A stretch of DNA of 64,000 nt, taken from the NCBI GenBank assembly GCA_002349565.1, contig DEDN01000035.1:1-64000 (forward strand), given 5' to 3'. The notes beneath the pieces were generated by a model. That model had not been told where the DNA came from and ran no database searches. It saw only the letters and a program-made list of their open reading frames with translations. Origin of the DNA: Alphaproteobacteria bacterium UBA2903 (lineage in GTDB: Bacteria > Pseudomonadota > Alphaproteobacteria > CAAGCB01 > CAG-977). A program made the translations under genes and the position numbers. Below, piece after piece: positions 36,102 to 44,862 of the stretch (within the stretch, counting starts at the first letter, position 1; each line of letters opens with the position of its first letter).

Positions 36102-37775
36102 ATGGAAACAGAAGCACCTCAATATATCGACGTTCCGAAACAGGGATTGTTTTTCGTCCCGCTGGGCGGGGTCGGCGAAATCGGCATGAACTTCGGATTG
36201 TACGCGTGCGACGATAAATGGATTGCCGTCGATTGCGGCGTCGGATTCGCGGGCGACAGACTGCCGGGGGTGGATATGCTGATTCCCGACGCGTCGTTTG
36301 CCGCTTCGATTGCGCCGAAAATCAAAGCGCTGATTATCACCCACGCGCACGAAGACCACATCGGCGCGGTCGGGCTGTTATGGCGCGACTTGAAATGCCC
36401 GATTTACGCGACGCCTTTTGCGGCGGAAATGCTGGAAACGCGGCTGGACGAAGCGGGATTGCTGGGGCGCGCGCCCGTCGAAATCGTCAACGAGGGCGAT
36501 TATATCGATTTGAAGCCCTTTGAAGTCGAGCTTGTTCCGATGAACCATTCGATTCCCGAAGCGACGTCGCTTTTGATTAAAACGCCTTACGGTTCCGTTT
36601 TTCACACGGGCGACTGGCGTTTCGACGAAGACCCGATTGTCGGCAAAGCTCCCGACTACAACGCTTTGAAAGAATTGAAAAAAGAACACGTTTTGGCGCT
36701 GGTCGGCGATTCGACGAATGTGTTTGTCGAAGAAGACGTTCCCACCGAAACCGAAGTGCGCGATTCTTTGGTGGACGTGTTCGCCAAAGCCAAAGGGCGC
36801 GGGCTGGTCGTGACGTGCTTTGCGTCGAACGTCGGGCGGCTGGAAAGCATTGCTTACGCCGCGGCGAAAAACGGGCGCGAAGTCTGCCTGATGGGGCGGT
36901 CGCTGTGGCGCGTCGAAGGCGCGGGCAGGGCGGCGGGCTATTTCCGCGGAATCAACGTGTTTTTGACGGACGAGGAAGCGTCGACTTATCATCCGTCCGA
37001 AGTCGTTTATGTCTGTACGGGCTGTCAGGGCGAACCGCGTTCGGCGATGAACAATCTGTCCTACGGCGTCGGCATGGTGCGGCTGAACAAGGACGATGTT
37101 GTCGTATTTTCGTCGCGCGTCATTCCGGGCAATGAACAGGCGATTGCGAACTTGCAGAACCGTTTGCTGGCGCGGGGCGTTCAGCTGGTGACGACCAAGG
37201 ACGCTTTGGTGCATGTTTCGGGGCATTCTGGCAAAAAGGATATGAAAAAGCTTTATTCTTTCATTCAGCCCGAAATCGCCGTTCCCGTTCACGGCGAAAC
37301 CGCGCATTTGTTTGAACATGCCGATTTGGCGAAAGAATGCGGCGTCAAGCAGGTTTGCTTGATTAAAGACGGCGACGTGCTGCGTCTTGCCCCCGAACCC
37401 GCCGAAGTCATCGGCGAAGTACAAACGGGCGTGATGGCGATTGACGGCAAGAAAATCATTCCCGTCAATTCGGGCGTATTGCGTCAGCGCCGCCGCATGA
37501 TAGAGGACGGCAGCGTCGTTGCTACGGTCGTTTTGGATAAAAAGGGCGGTGTCATGGGACAGGCGCAGTTTTCGGCGGTCGGACTGATGGAGCAGGACAG
37601 CCCCGAATTCGCGCAGATGGACGCGGCGATAAAGGCGGCGCTGGAAAAAATGCCGCCCGAAGCCCGCGCGGACGATAAAACGGTCGTCGACACGGTGAAA
37701 TCCTGCGTACGCAAAGTCGTGATGGAATCGTGCGGTCGCCGTCCGATGGTCGACGTGCATTTGGTTCGCGTGTGA
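36102..37775 (+). CDS. rnj: Ribonuclease J
   Basis: 557 residues from ATG 36102 (site AAGTAAGG); the upstream extension lies inside birA. The metallo-beta-lactamase/beta-CASP fold shows HAHEDHIG (about 79-86), HTGDWRFDEDP, GDSTN, and the C-terminal VHVSGHSGKKDMKKL. RNase J performs 5'-3' exonuclease and endonuclease mRNA and rRNA processing in the cytoplasm. Its stop shares a base with the next gene's ATG. Confidence 0.95.
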   Translation: METEAPQYIDVPKQGLFFVPLGGVGEIGMNFGLYACDDKWIAVDCGVGFAGDRLPGVDMLIPDASFAASIAPKIKALIITHAHEDHIGAVGLLWRDLKCPIYATPFAAEMLETRLDEAGLLGRAPVEIVNEGDYIDLKPFEVELVPMNHSIPEATSLLIKTPYGSVFHTGDWRFDEDPIVGKAPDYNALKELKKEHVLALVGDSTNVFVEEDVPTETEVRDSLVDVFAKAKGRGLVVTCFASNVGRLESIAYAAAKNGREVCLMGRSLWRVEGAGRAAGYFRGINVFLTDEEASTYHPSEVVYVCTGCQGEPRSAMNNLSYGVGMVRLNKDDVVVFSSRVIPGNEQAIANLQNRLLARGVQLVTTKDALVHVSGHSGKKDMKKLYSFIQPEIAVPVHGETAHLFEHADLAKECGVKQVCLIKDGDVLRLAPEPAEVIGEVQTGVMAIDGKKIIPVNSGVLRQRRRMIEDGSVVATVVLDKKGGVMGQAQFSAVGLMEQDSPEFAQMDAAIKAALEKMPPEARADDKTVVDTVKSCVRKVVMESCGRRPMVDVHLVRV

Positions 37776-38134
37776 TGAAACGTTTGGCCGCCGCTTTGTT
37801 GCTGTTGTCGGCAAAGCCACTGTGCGCCGAAACGGTGGCGTTTTCCCCCTCCGGCTGTGCAAAGCTGGCGGACTATGTCGCGGGCGTTTCGACGACGGGC
37901 AAAACGGTTGCGCCCGCCGATTTGGACGGCGGGTATCGGATTCTTGCGCCGACGGATTTTTCGTTGCCCGTACACGTCGATTTGATACAAAATTACGGCT
38001 TTTACGAATCGGAACTGCATTACGGAAAAATTCCCGTTGCGACGGTTGAAGTCAAAGACGGACGCGTGTTTTTGAACGGCAAAGCGATAGAAAACACCGA
38101 CGCGGATCAGATCGCCAAAGCGTGCGGGAATTAA
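37775..38134 (+). CDS. Small secreted hypothetical protein
   Basis: 119 residues from ATG 37775, which overlaps the rnj stop by one base. It has a clear signal peptide (1-18, KRLAAALLLLSAKPLCA). The mature part has two cysteines and a beta-rich pattern (DFSLPVHVDLIQNYGF, VATVEVKDGRVFLNGKAI). It is not a family I know. It is translationally coupled to rnj and followed by a bidirectional terminator. Confidence 0.65.
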   Translation: MKRLAAALLLLSAKPLCAETVAFSPSGCAKLADYVAGVSTTGKTVAPADLDGGYRILAPTDFSLPVHVDLIQNYGFYESELHYGKIPVATVEVKDGRVFLNGKAIENTDADQIAKACGN

Positions 38135-38161
38135 AAAAGCCCTTTTTTCAAGGGCTTTTTT
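38133..38161. terminator. Bidirectional Rho-independent terminator
   Basis: AAAAAAGCCCTT (38133-38144) pairs with AAGGGCTTTTTT (38150-38161). It lies between the small secreted-protein gene and convergent rnd, and can serve both. Confidence 0.93.
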
Positions 38162-38166
38162 GTATT

Positions 38167-39327
38167 TCAAAGGGTGTCGATCAAATCGATTCGGCATTTT
38201 TTCGGATTGTAAGCGAATCCTATTTTTCCCGCTTTCAGCTGTTCGGCGTATTTTCCGAACACTTCGTACCGCCATCCCGACATCAGGGGCGAATTTGGAT
38301 CTTTGTCCGCCGCCAATTTGTCCAGATCATCAAAATTTGCGATCAGCTTTTCCGCAACGCCGCTTTCCGCCGATTTAATCATTAACAGCAGTTTCAGCAT
38401 TTTTGCGACGGCGCGGGCATGACGGGGCAGCTCGAACGGCTTGGGCAATTCGGGATAAGTCGATACGTCGGAAGCCAGCACATCATGGATTTTGGTCAGA
38501 ATCTCGCGTCCCGTGCAGCTGTTGGCAAAGCCGTTCGGAATACCGCGCAGGGCGTTCAGTTCGTCTGCCGAGCGCGGGGCGTTCGTTGCGATTTCCAACA
38601 GAATTTCGTCACGCAAAATATGCTTGCGCGGACGGTTCAGACGGCGGGCTTCCTCTTCGCGGTAAGCCGCCAAAGCGCGGCACAATGCCAGCGTGCGTCT
38701 GTCCGTCGAATTGATTTTCAGCCGTTTCCACATTTCAAACGGGTTTGTTTCGTATGTTTCGGGATTTGTCAGTTTTTTGATATCGTCCGCCAGCCAATCG
38801 ATACGCCCGTTTTCCCGCAAAGTTTCCAGCATTTTTTCGTATACGTCGCGCAAATGCGTTACATCCGCCTGCGCATACTTGATTTGCTTTTCGGTCAAGG
38901 GACGGCGAGACCAATCCGTAAAGCGCATGGATTTGTCAAGCTCGATTCCCAGCAGTTTTTGCACCAGATTTTGGTAACTGACCGATTCGCCAAAGCCGCA
39001 AACCATTGCCGCCGCTTGCGTATCGAAGACGGGAGTCGGCGTTTTATGACTCAGGTTGTAAAAAATTTCGATATCCTGATGCGCGGCGTGGAATACTTTG
39101 ACCACGTTTTCGTTTTGCATCAAATCGAAAAAAGGCTGCAAATCCAATCCGTCCGCCAGCGGATCGATGCACGCCGCTTCGTCCCTTGACGCGATTTGTA
39201 TCAGGCATACCTGCGGCCAATAGGTTTTTTCGCGGATAAATTCGGTGTCAACGGTGACGTAAGGATATTCCGCCAGCCGTTTGCACAAGTCTGTCAAGTC
39301 CGTTGTTGTTTGGATGAATTTGCACAT
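38167..39327 (-). CDS. rnd: Ribonuclease D
   Basis: 386 residues. The exonuclease domain has the DEDD motifs VDTEFIREKTYWP (ExoI), HAAHQDIEIF (ExoII) and YAQADVTHL (ExoIII). The HRDC domain region (EEEARRLNRPRKHILRDE) follows. The enzyme trims 3' ends of tRNA and other RNAs. It is transcribed convergently to the upstream small gene. Confidence 0.95.
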   Translation of the reverse strand: MCKFIQTTTDLTDLCKRLAEYPYVTVDTEFIREKTYWPQVCLIQIASRDEAACIDPLADGLDLQPFFDLMQNENVVKVFHAAHQDIEIFYNLSHKTPTPVFDTQAAAMVCGFGESVSYQNLVQKLLGIELDKSMRFTDWSRRPLTEKQIKYAQADVTHLRDVYEKMLETLRENGRIDWLADDIKKLTNPETYETNPFEMWKRLKINSTDRRTLALCRALAAYREEEARRLNRPRKHILRDEILLEIATNAPRSADELNALRGIPNGFANSCTGREILTKIHDVLASDVSTYPELPKPFELPRHARAVAKMLKLLLMIKSAESGVAEKLIANFDDLDKLAADKDPNSPLMSGWRYEVFGKYAEQLKAGKIGFAYNPKKCRIDLIDTL

Positions 39328-39464
39328 AGTCTTTTTTTGCCGTTAATAATGAATCTTGTTCTTTGTTTTAATGCCTGAAAACGAAAAAGGAAACAAATTT
39401 ATCGTGAAATTTGTTCTTTCGGTGTTTTTTGTTTGGTATACTGGGGAAAAAGGAGAAAAAGCTT

Positions 39465-40115
39465 ATGCTTAAAACGGTTCTGGGATTGCTTGCTGTGCTG
39501 AATACGGCGGATGCTTGCGCCAAAACGCTGAAATTGGGGGATATGATCAACAACCCGACACCAGCCGCCGCCAAACGCGTCCGATTGAAAGGGGAAATGC
39601 CCGAAATTTCGTGTCTGTCCAACGACGACTGCCCGTTTGACCGCGAATGCGTCGCTTTGCGGTGTTTGGACGTTTGCACGAAAGATACTTGTTCGGAACC
39701 GAAAAAATGCATTGCCCATAAAAAGCGTCCGCATGAATATATGTGCGTCGATTGCGTATACGATTCCCATTGTGAAAAGGGATTCGAATGTTCGCGCGAA
39801 ACGTTTACCTGCGTTGAAAAAGACGTTTGCCGCGACGCCGTTTGTTCGCCCGCCGCGCCGTACTGCATCCAAGTCCCTTACAAAACTTTGCCGTACACAT
39901 GCGTGCAATGCCTGACGGACGAGCATTGTCCGCCTGTTTCGGGGCTGAGCCGTTCCTGCATCGACAATTTTTGCTTGTTCAACGTCGAAAACAACATTCC
40001 CCGCAAAACCGAACGGAAAACAACGGATTTGATTCAGACCGAGGACGATCCTTTGTACGAAACGGAAGAATCCCTTTACGAGCCGGAGGCGGATACCGAA
40101 ACCTACGGCGATTAA
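39465..40115 (+). CDS. Cysteine-rich secreted hypothetical protein
   Basis: 216 residues from ATG 39465, behind AAGGAGAAAAA. The signal peptide is about residues 1-18. About 20 cysteines then form three similar units: C-x3-DDC-x4-EC-x4-C-x3-C (from residue 50), C-x2-C-x4-HC-x4-EC-x6-C (from 92), and C-x2-C-x4-HC-x8-C-x4-C (from 145). An acidic Asp/Glu/Thr/Tyr-rich tail of about 30 residues ends the protein. The pattern suggests a disulfide-rich extracytoplasmic protein. Function unknown. It is transcribed divergently from rnd. Confidence 0.65.
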   Translation: MLKTVLGLLAVLNTADACAKTLKLGDMINNPTPAAAKRVRLKGEMPEISCLSNDDCPFDRECVALRCLDVCTKDTCSEPKKCIAHKKRPHEYMCVDCVYDSHCEKGFECSRETFTCVEKDVCRDAVCSPAAPYCIQVPYKTLPYTCVQCLTDEHCPPVSGLSRSCIDNFCLFNVENNIPRKTERKTTDLIQTEDDPLYETEESLYEPEADTETYGD

Positions 40116-41764
40116 AACAGCGCCAAAGCGATAGCCTGCACGGTCAGAATGCGCAAAGTCAGCGTCAGCGGATAAACGCTGCTGTACCCCAGCGGAGCGG
40201 CATCCGTTCCCGCCATATTCAAAATGAACGTCATGGACGGCAGGTTCGTTGTCGAACCCGACAAAGTGCCGCACAGCGTCAGATAGTTCATCTTTTTATA
40301 GCCGCGCATAAAGACTCCGACCGCCAGCAGAGGAATAACCGTTATCAGAATGCCCAGTCCGATAAGCTTGACGCCTTCCATACTGGACACCAGCGGGAAA
40401 AATCCCGCGCCCGAAGACAGTCCGACCATGCCCAGAAACAGGATGATGCCGAATTCCTTGAACGCGTTTAAAACAATAGTCGGCGTGTAAAAAATGATGC
40501 GTCCCAAAGAACCGCGGTAGGACAGCAGCAAAGCCGTCAGCAGCGGACCGCCCGACGTTCCCAAGCGGATGGGCGTCGACAACCCCGGAATGTGGAACGG
40601 AATCAGCCCGAACAAAATGCCCAGCATCATACCGATAAAGAACGGAATGAAACGCGTGGAGTTCAACGCTTCGCGGCTGTTGCCCAAATAGCGCACCAGC
40701 GGCAGCACGTCAACCGCTTTGCCCACAACGACGACGCAATCGCCGTACGCCAGCTTCAAATCGGGCGTTGGGGAATGGGAAATGCCGTTGCGGATGACGC
40801 GGGAAATCACCCAATGGTGACGGACGTCGCCCATGATTTTCTTTAACGGTTTGCCGACGCGGCGGGGTTTGGTGACATAAATGTTCGACGATTGGATTTG
40901 TTCCGCGCTTTCTTTCATCAAATCGCGTTTCGGATCGACTTGGAACAAAATCGACACGGTGGAAAAGAACGTCTTGGGTCCGAACAGCAGCAAAACATCG
41001 CCGACCTGCAAAGTCGTGTGTTCATGCGGAACGATGTATTCGTCCCCGCGCTTCATCCGCGAAACCGCCATGGAGTAATGAATCATCTTTAGGAAGTGAC
41101 CGACTTCGATGCCGTTGAAGTTCGGATTGTTGACAACGACGTTAAAGCCCTCCATATGGGGATTTTCCTCCGCCTTTTGGTATTCGTAGGAAGCGACTTC
41201 GTCCGTGATGTTGATGCGGAAAGCGGATTTCAAAAACGCGAAAACGCAAATCGTACAGACAATCGTAATCGGATATGCCATGGCGTAAGTCATGCTGCTT
41301 TGCGAAACTTTGTCGGGGGTAATGCCCAATTCAGCCAAAATCTGCTGCCCCGCGCCCAAAGCGGGCGTGCTGGTGACCGCGCCCGAATAAAGCCCGACCA
41401 GCTGCGACAAATCCATAAAGCCGAATTTTCCGATGATGTAAGTAACGATTGACCCGATAACCACGACCGCCAACGCCATCAGGTTCATCACGATGCCGTT
41501 GCGCTTCAGGCTGGAAAAAATGTTGGGACCGACCGTCAGCCCCATGGAATAAATGAACAAAATCAATCCGAATTCGCGCAAAAAGCCGAGCGTCGTTGCG
41601 TCCAAAACGACATTGTGGGCGTTCAGGAAATATCCCAAAATCAGCCCCGCGAACAGAACGCCGCCCGATCCGATGCTGATTCCCCGCACCTTGACCGAAC
41701 CCAGAAAGATTCCCGAAAACGCTGTCAGACAAAAGCACAAAATAGTAATAACGGTCGTAGTCAT
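40112..41764 (-). CDS. AspT/YidE-family transporter with two RCK_C domains
   Basis: 550 residues from ATG at 41764. Two six-helix membrane halves of the aspartate:alanine exchanger type flank a cytoplasmic segment with tandem RCK_C (TrkA-C) domains (about residues 180-360). The C-terminal half ends GSTTNLPSMTFILNMAGTDAAP and the family motif FGIILFLGMVGLSSGAGF is visible. Substrate cannot be inferred; members exchange carboxylates or amino acids. The stop overlaps the Cys-rich gene end by four bases (convergent). Confidence 0.87.
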   Translation of the reverse strand: MTTTVITILCFCLTAFSGIFLGSVKVRGISIGSGGVLFAGLILGYFLNAHNVVLDATTLGFLREFGLILFIYSMGLTVGPNIFSSLKRNGIVMNLMALAVVVIGSIVTYIIGKFGFMDLSQLVGLYSGAVTSTPALGAGQQILAELGITPDKVSQSSMTYAMAYPITIVCTICVFAFLKSAFRINITDEVASYEYQKAEENPHMEGFNVVVNNPNFNGIEVGHFLKMIHYSMAVSRMKRGDEYIVPHEHTTLQVGDVLLLFGPKTFFSTVSILFQVDPKRDLMKESAEQIQSSNIYVTKPRRVGKPLKKIMGDVRHHWVISRVIRNGISHSPTPDLKLAYGDCVVVVGKAVDVLPLVRYLGNSREALNSTRFIPFFIGMMLGILFGLIPFHIPGLSTPIRLGTSGGPLLTALLLSYRGSLGRIIFYTPTIVLNAFKEFGIILFLGMVGLSSGAGFFPLVSSMEGVKLIGLGILITVIPLLAVGVFMRGYKKMNYLTLCGTLSGSTTNLPSMTFILNMAGTDAAPLGYSSVYPLTLTLRILTVQAIALALF

Positions 41765-41937
41765 ATCGTTTAATTCCAAAAGGTTAAAACAGTAAAATGA
41801 TACGCTTTCGTATCGAAAAAGGAAAGAGGTATTTATCAAGTTTTTCGGGGATTTGTAATGTCAAAACGGAAAAATCCGTTGCATTTTGTCCAAAATACGG
41901 CTAATGTGGAAAAAATAAACTTTCAAAGGGGGTTCCT

Positions 41938-43119
41938 ATGGGGATTTTGTCGGATTTGTTTTCGGGCAAACACAGACGCGAACAGGCGGTCGAGCGGATG
42001 AAAGCGAACGCCGCCGCTTTTGCGTTCGCGGGGATAAGCATTTTAAGCCCGATGAAAGCGTTCGGGCAAAACACGGCGCAGACATCCGCCGAAAAAGCGA
42101 AAACGGAACAGGTCGATTCCGTTGCGAAACAGGTCAAATTCGCGGATGCCAACGTCCAAGCCGCCGCCGAACGCATGATGAAATCCCCGACGGGGCGCAA
42201 AGTGCTGGAGGGACTGCACGCGCTGAACATCGAAGTTTCCTACGATTCGTCGGTCAGCGAGGATTTGGGCGGCTATTATTTCGTTCCCGCGCGTAAAATC
42301 CTGCTGAACTCCAACTGTTCCGACGATTTGCTGGCGTCCATTCTGGTCCACGAGGGGACGCATGCTTTGCAAGCCGCCAACGGCTGCCGAATCGGCGCAT
42401 GGCTGGACATGCAGACCTATTTTTCGATGAACAAAGCGATGGAAGCCGATGCGATGAAAAATCAGGTTTTTGCCGCTTACGAATTGAAAGAGCAGGGCGA
42501 CAAATCCGTTTTCAACGCGTTCGAACGCGATCGTCCGTCGCTGGCAAAGGCTTATTTGGATTTGCGCGAAACGTACAAGGACAACTCCGATTCGCTGGCA
42601 AAGTATACGATGCTGGCGTATTACAAAGATTACGCTTACGTCAAAACGTACGAAAACCGCTATGTCAAGGCGATTTCCACCTTTAACGACATGGCAAAGC
42701 CGCAAGCCATCGGCGGCGCGTTCCAGCAGCATTTGAGCGAAGCCGAAATCATCAAGCGGGTTTGTCAGCTGGACGGCAAGAACTATATGCAGCCCGCCGA
42801 TTCGGTGTATCTGCAAAGCGCGGATTGCAATTATGTGCAGAAAAGCACCTATAAAAGTCTGGCTAAAATCGCCGAAAAATTCGCCAAGAAAGTCGGTGAA
42901 GCCGGATTTTACAAGGCGGACAACTCGTACGCCAATCTGTATGTTGTCGATTACAGGGGAAAATTGGTCGAAGGCATGCCGCAGCCGAAAGTTTCCCTGA
43001 CCGCAGGACAAAAAGGACAGCCCGTCAGCGGAAAAGCAAGCAATAAACAGCCCACGCGTTTGCCGCAGCGCCGCCGCCCATCAAATTTCCGCGTTCCTTT
43101 CAGACGGGACGGGCGGTAA
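41938..43119 (+). CDS. Second putative zinc metallopeptidase related to the one after adk
   Basis: 393 residues, ATG 41938 behind AAAGGGGG. HEGTH at 138-142 (ASILVHEGTHAL) and Glu169/Asp171 in KAMEADAMK are likely zinc ligands. The preceding segment KILLNSNCSDDLLASIL parallels KILLNPSMPNEDLVATL in the protein at 11509, so the two are paralogues, though only this one has a single domain. A hydrophobic stretch (26-42, ending FGQN) could be a signal or anchor. The C-terminal basic, proline-rich tail is low complexity. The fold resembles the DUF6782-type putative metallopeptidases, from memory. Role unknown. Confidence 0.7.
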   Translation: MGILSDLFSGKHRREQAVERMKANAAAFAFAGISILSPMKAFGQNTAQTSAEKAKTEQVDSVAKQVKFADANVQAAAERMMKSPTGRKVLEGLHALNIEVSYDSSVSEDLGGYYFVPARKILLNSNCSDDLLASILVHEGTHALQAANGCRIGAWLDMQTYFSMNKAMEADAMKNQVFAAYELKEQGDKSVFNAFERDRPSLAKAYLDLRETYKDNSDSLAKYTMLAYYKDYAYVKTYENRYVKAISTFNDMAKPQAIGGAFQQHLSEAEIIKRVCQLDGKNYMQPADSVYLQSADCNYVQKSTYKSLAKIAEKFAKKVGEAGFYKADNSYANLYVVDYRGKLVEGMPQPKVSLTAGQKGQPVSGKASNKQPTRLPQRRRPSNFRVPFRRDGR

Positions 43120-43188
43120 AAAATCCTTTTGAAAATCGGGGCTTTGCGCTAAACTGCCGCCTGTCGTTTTTTCGAAAGGAGTGTTCCG

Positions 43189-44796
43189 ATGATCAGAGTG
43201 TCCAGCGTTCCCCTGCGCGTCAAGCAAGTCCCCGAGGATTTTTTCCAATTCATCGCGGAATTGACGGGGTGGACGAACATCAAATCCGTGACCGTCGTCA
43301 AAAAATCGGTCGACGCGCGCAAAAAAACGAATTTGCACTTGGAATACTCGTTCGACGTTGAAATCGACGGCGACGAAAACGAAGCTCTGCAAACATCGCT
43401 GTACCGCAATGTCGCGCCTTTGCTGCCGTATCCCGAATACAAACCGCTGACTTCCAAGCCTTTAAGCCCGCGTCCCATAGTCGTCGGCACGGGACCCGCG
43501 GGGATTATGGCGGCTTTGGCTTTGGCTGAAGCGGGCGCCAATCCTTTGGTCATCGAACGCGGCAAAAACGTTTCCAAACGCCGCAAGGATGTCGAACGGC
43601 TGTGGAAAATCGGCGAGCTGAACGAAAATTCGAACGTGCAGTTCGGCGAAGGCGGCGCGGGGACTTTTTCGGACGGCAAGCTGAACACGGGCATTAAAAA
43701 AGACGCTTTGACCCGCAAAGTTTTGGCTGAATTTGTCGCGGCGGGCGCGCCCCCCGAAATTATGTACGAAGGCAAACCCCACATCGGCACGGACAAGCTG
43801 GGCTGGGTCGTCGCCAACTTGCGGCGAAAAATTTTAAGTTTGGGCGGGGAATACCGCTTTGAAACGCGGCTGACCGACATTATCGTCAAAGACGGCGCAA
43901 TCAAAGCCGTGCAGGTTGTCAACGCCAACGGCGAAATTGAAGAGATTGCGGCGAACAGCGTTATTCTGGCGATCGGACACAGCGCGCGCGACACGTTCGA
44001 AATGTTGTACAACCGCGGGGTCAAAATGATTCAAAAGCCCTTTGCGGTCGGCGTTCGAATCGAACATTTGCAGTCGTTCATCAACAAAAGCCGCTACGGC
44101 ATGGTCAAGCCCAAAGCTTTGCTGGGACCCGCTGATTACAAGCTTGCCGTTCACATGGACAACGGGCGCGGTGTGTATTCGTTCTGCATGTGTCCCGGGG
44201 GGACGGTCGTCGCGGCGGCGTCCGAAGCGGGACGCGTCGCTACCAACGGGATGAGCTGTTACGCCCGCGACGGCGTGAACGCGAACAGCGCGCTGTTGGT
44301 CGATGTCAAACCCGAAGAGGATTTCGAAACGGATCATCCTTTGGCGGGTGTCGAATTTCAGCGCAAAATCGAAGAAAACGCTTTCCGCGCGGGCGGCGGG
44401 CTGTTCAAAGCCCCCGTTCAAAAAGCCATGGATTTTATCGAAGGTCGCGAAACAACCGAATTCGGCGCGGTTCTGCCGACCTATCGCCCCGGCGTTTCTT
44501 TTGCGGACATGCGCGCGGTTCTGCCGCCCGTGATTGCCGAAACGCTGCGCTTGGGATTTCGCAAGCTGAACCGCAAAATTTACGAATTTTCCAAGCATGA
44601 CGCGCTGTTGACGGGGGCGGAAACCCGTTCGTCGTCGCCCGTGCGCATTCTGCGCGATTTGAATAGCTGCGAAAGCGTGAACGTTGCGGGACTGTACCCG
44701 TGCGGCGAAGGGGCGGGCTATGCGGGGGGCATTGTGTCCGCCGCCGCCGACGGGCTGCGCTGCGCCGCGCATGCGATTGTCAAAGAAAATACATAA
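43189..44796 (+). CDS. NAD(P)/FAD-dependent dehydrogenase (COG2509-type)
   Basis: 535 residues. After an N-terminal domain of about 90 residues comes the FAD-binding VVGTGPAGIMAALALAEAG (98-116), the E-R pair IERG, and the C-terminal FAD-contact region GLYPCGEGAGYAGGIVSAAADG. This is the uncharacterised FAD-dependent dehydrogenase family. A ribosome-binding site GAAAGGAGTG precedes ATG 43189. Substrate unknown. It is followed by a weak terminator-like hairpin. Confidence 0.87.
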   Translation: MIRVSSVPLRVKQVPEDFFQFIAELTGWTNIKSVTVVKKSVDARKKTNLHLEYSFDVEIDGDENEALQTSLYRNVAPLLPYPEYKPLTSKPLSPRPIVVGTGPAGIMAALALAEAGANPLVIERGKNVSKRRKDVERLWKIGELNENSNVQFGEGGAGTFSDGKLNTGIKKDALTRKVLAEFVAAGAPPEIMYEGKPHIGTDKLGWVVANLRRKILSLGGEYRFETRLTDIIVKDGAIKAVQVVNANGEIEEIAANSVILAIGHSARDTFEMLYNRGVKMIQKPFAVGVRIEHLQSFINKSRYGMVKPKALLGPADYKLAVHMDNGRGVYSFCMCPGGTVVAAASEAGRVATNGMSCYARDGVNANSALLVDVKPEEDFETDHPLAGVEFQRKIEENAFRAGGGLFKAPVQKAMDFIEGRETTEFGAVLPTYRPGVSFADMRAVLPPVIAETLRLGFRKLNRKIYEFSKHDALLTGAETRSSSPVRILRDLNSCESVNVAGLYPCGEGAGYAGGIVSAAADGLRCAAHAIVKENT

Positions 44797-44805
44797 ACAG
44801 GCTTT

Positions 44806-44829
44806 CTTTCCCGCGCGGAAAGTTTTATT
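44806..44829 (+). terminator. Weak terminator-like hairpin
   Basis: CTTTCC (44806-44811) and GGAAAG (44817-44822) form a 6-base-pair stem with a CGCGC loop, followed by TTTTATT. It lies nine bases after the FAD dehydrogenase stop. Confidence 0.4.
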
Positions 44830-44862
44830 CTGCCGACACCTTATAATTTTACGGGGGACAAG

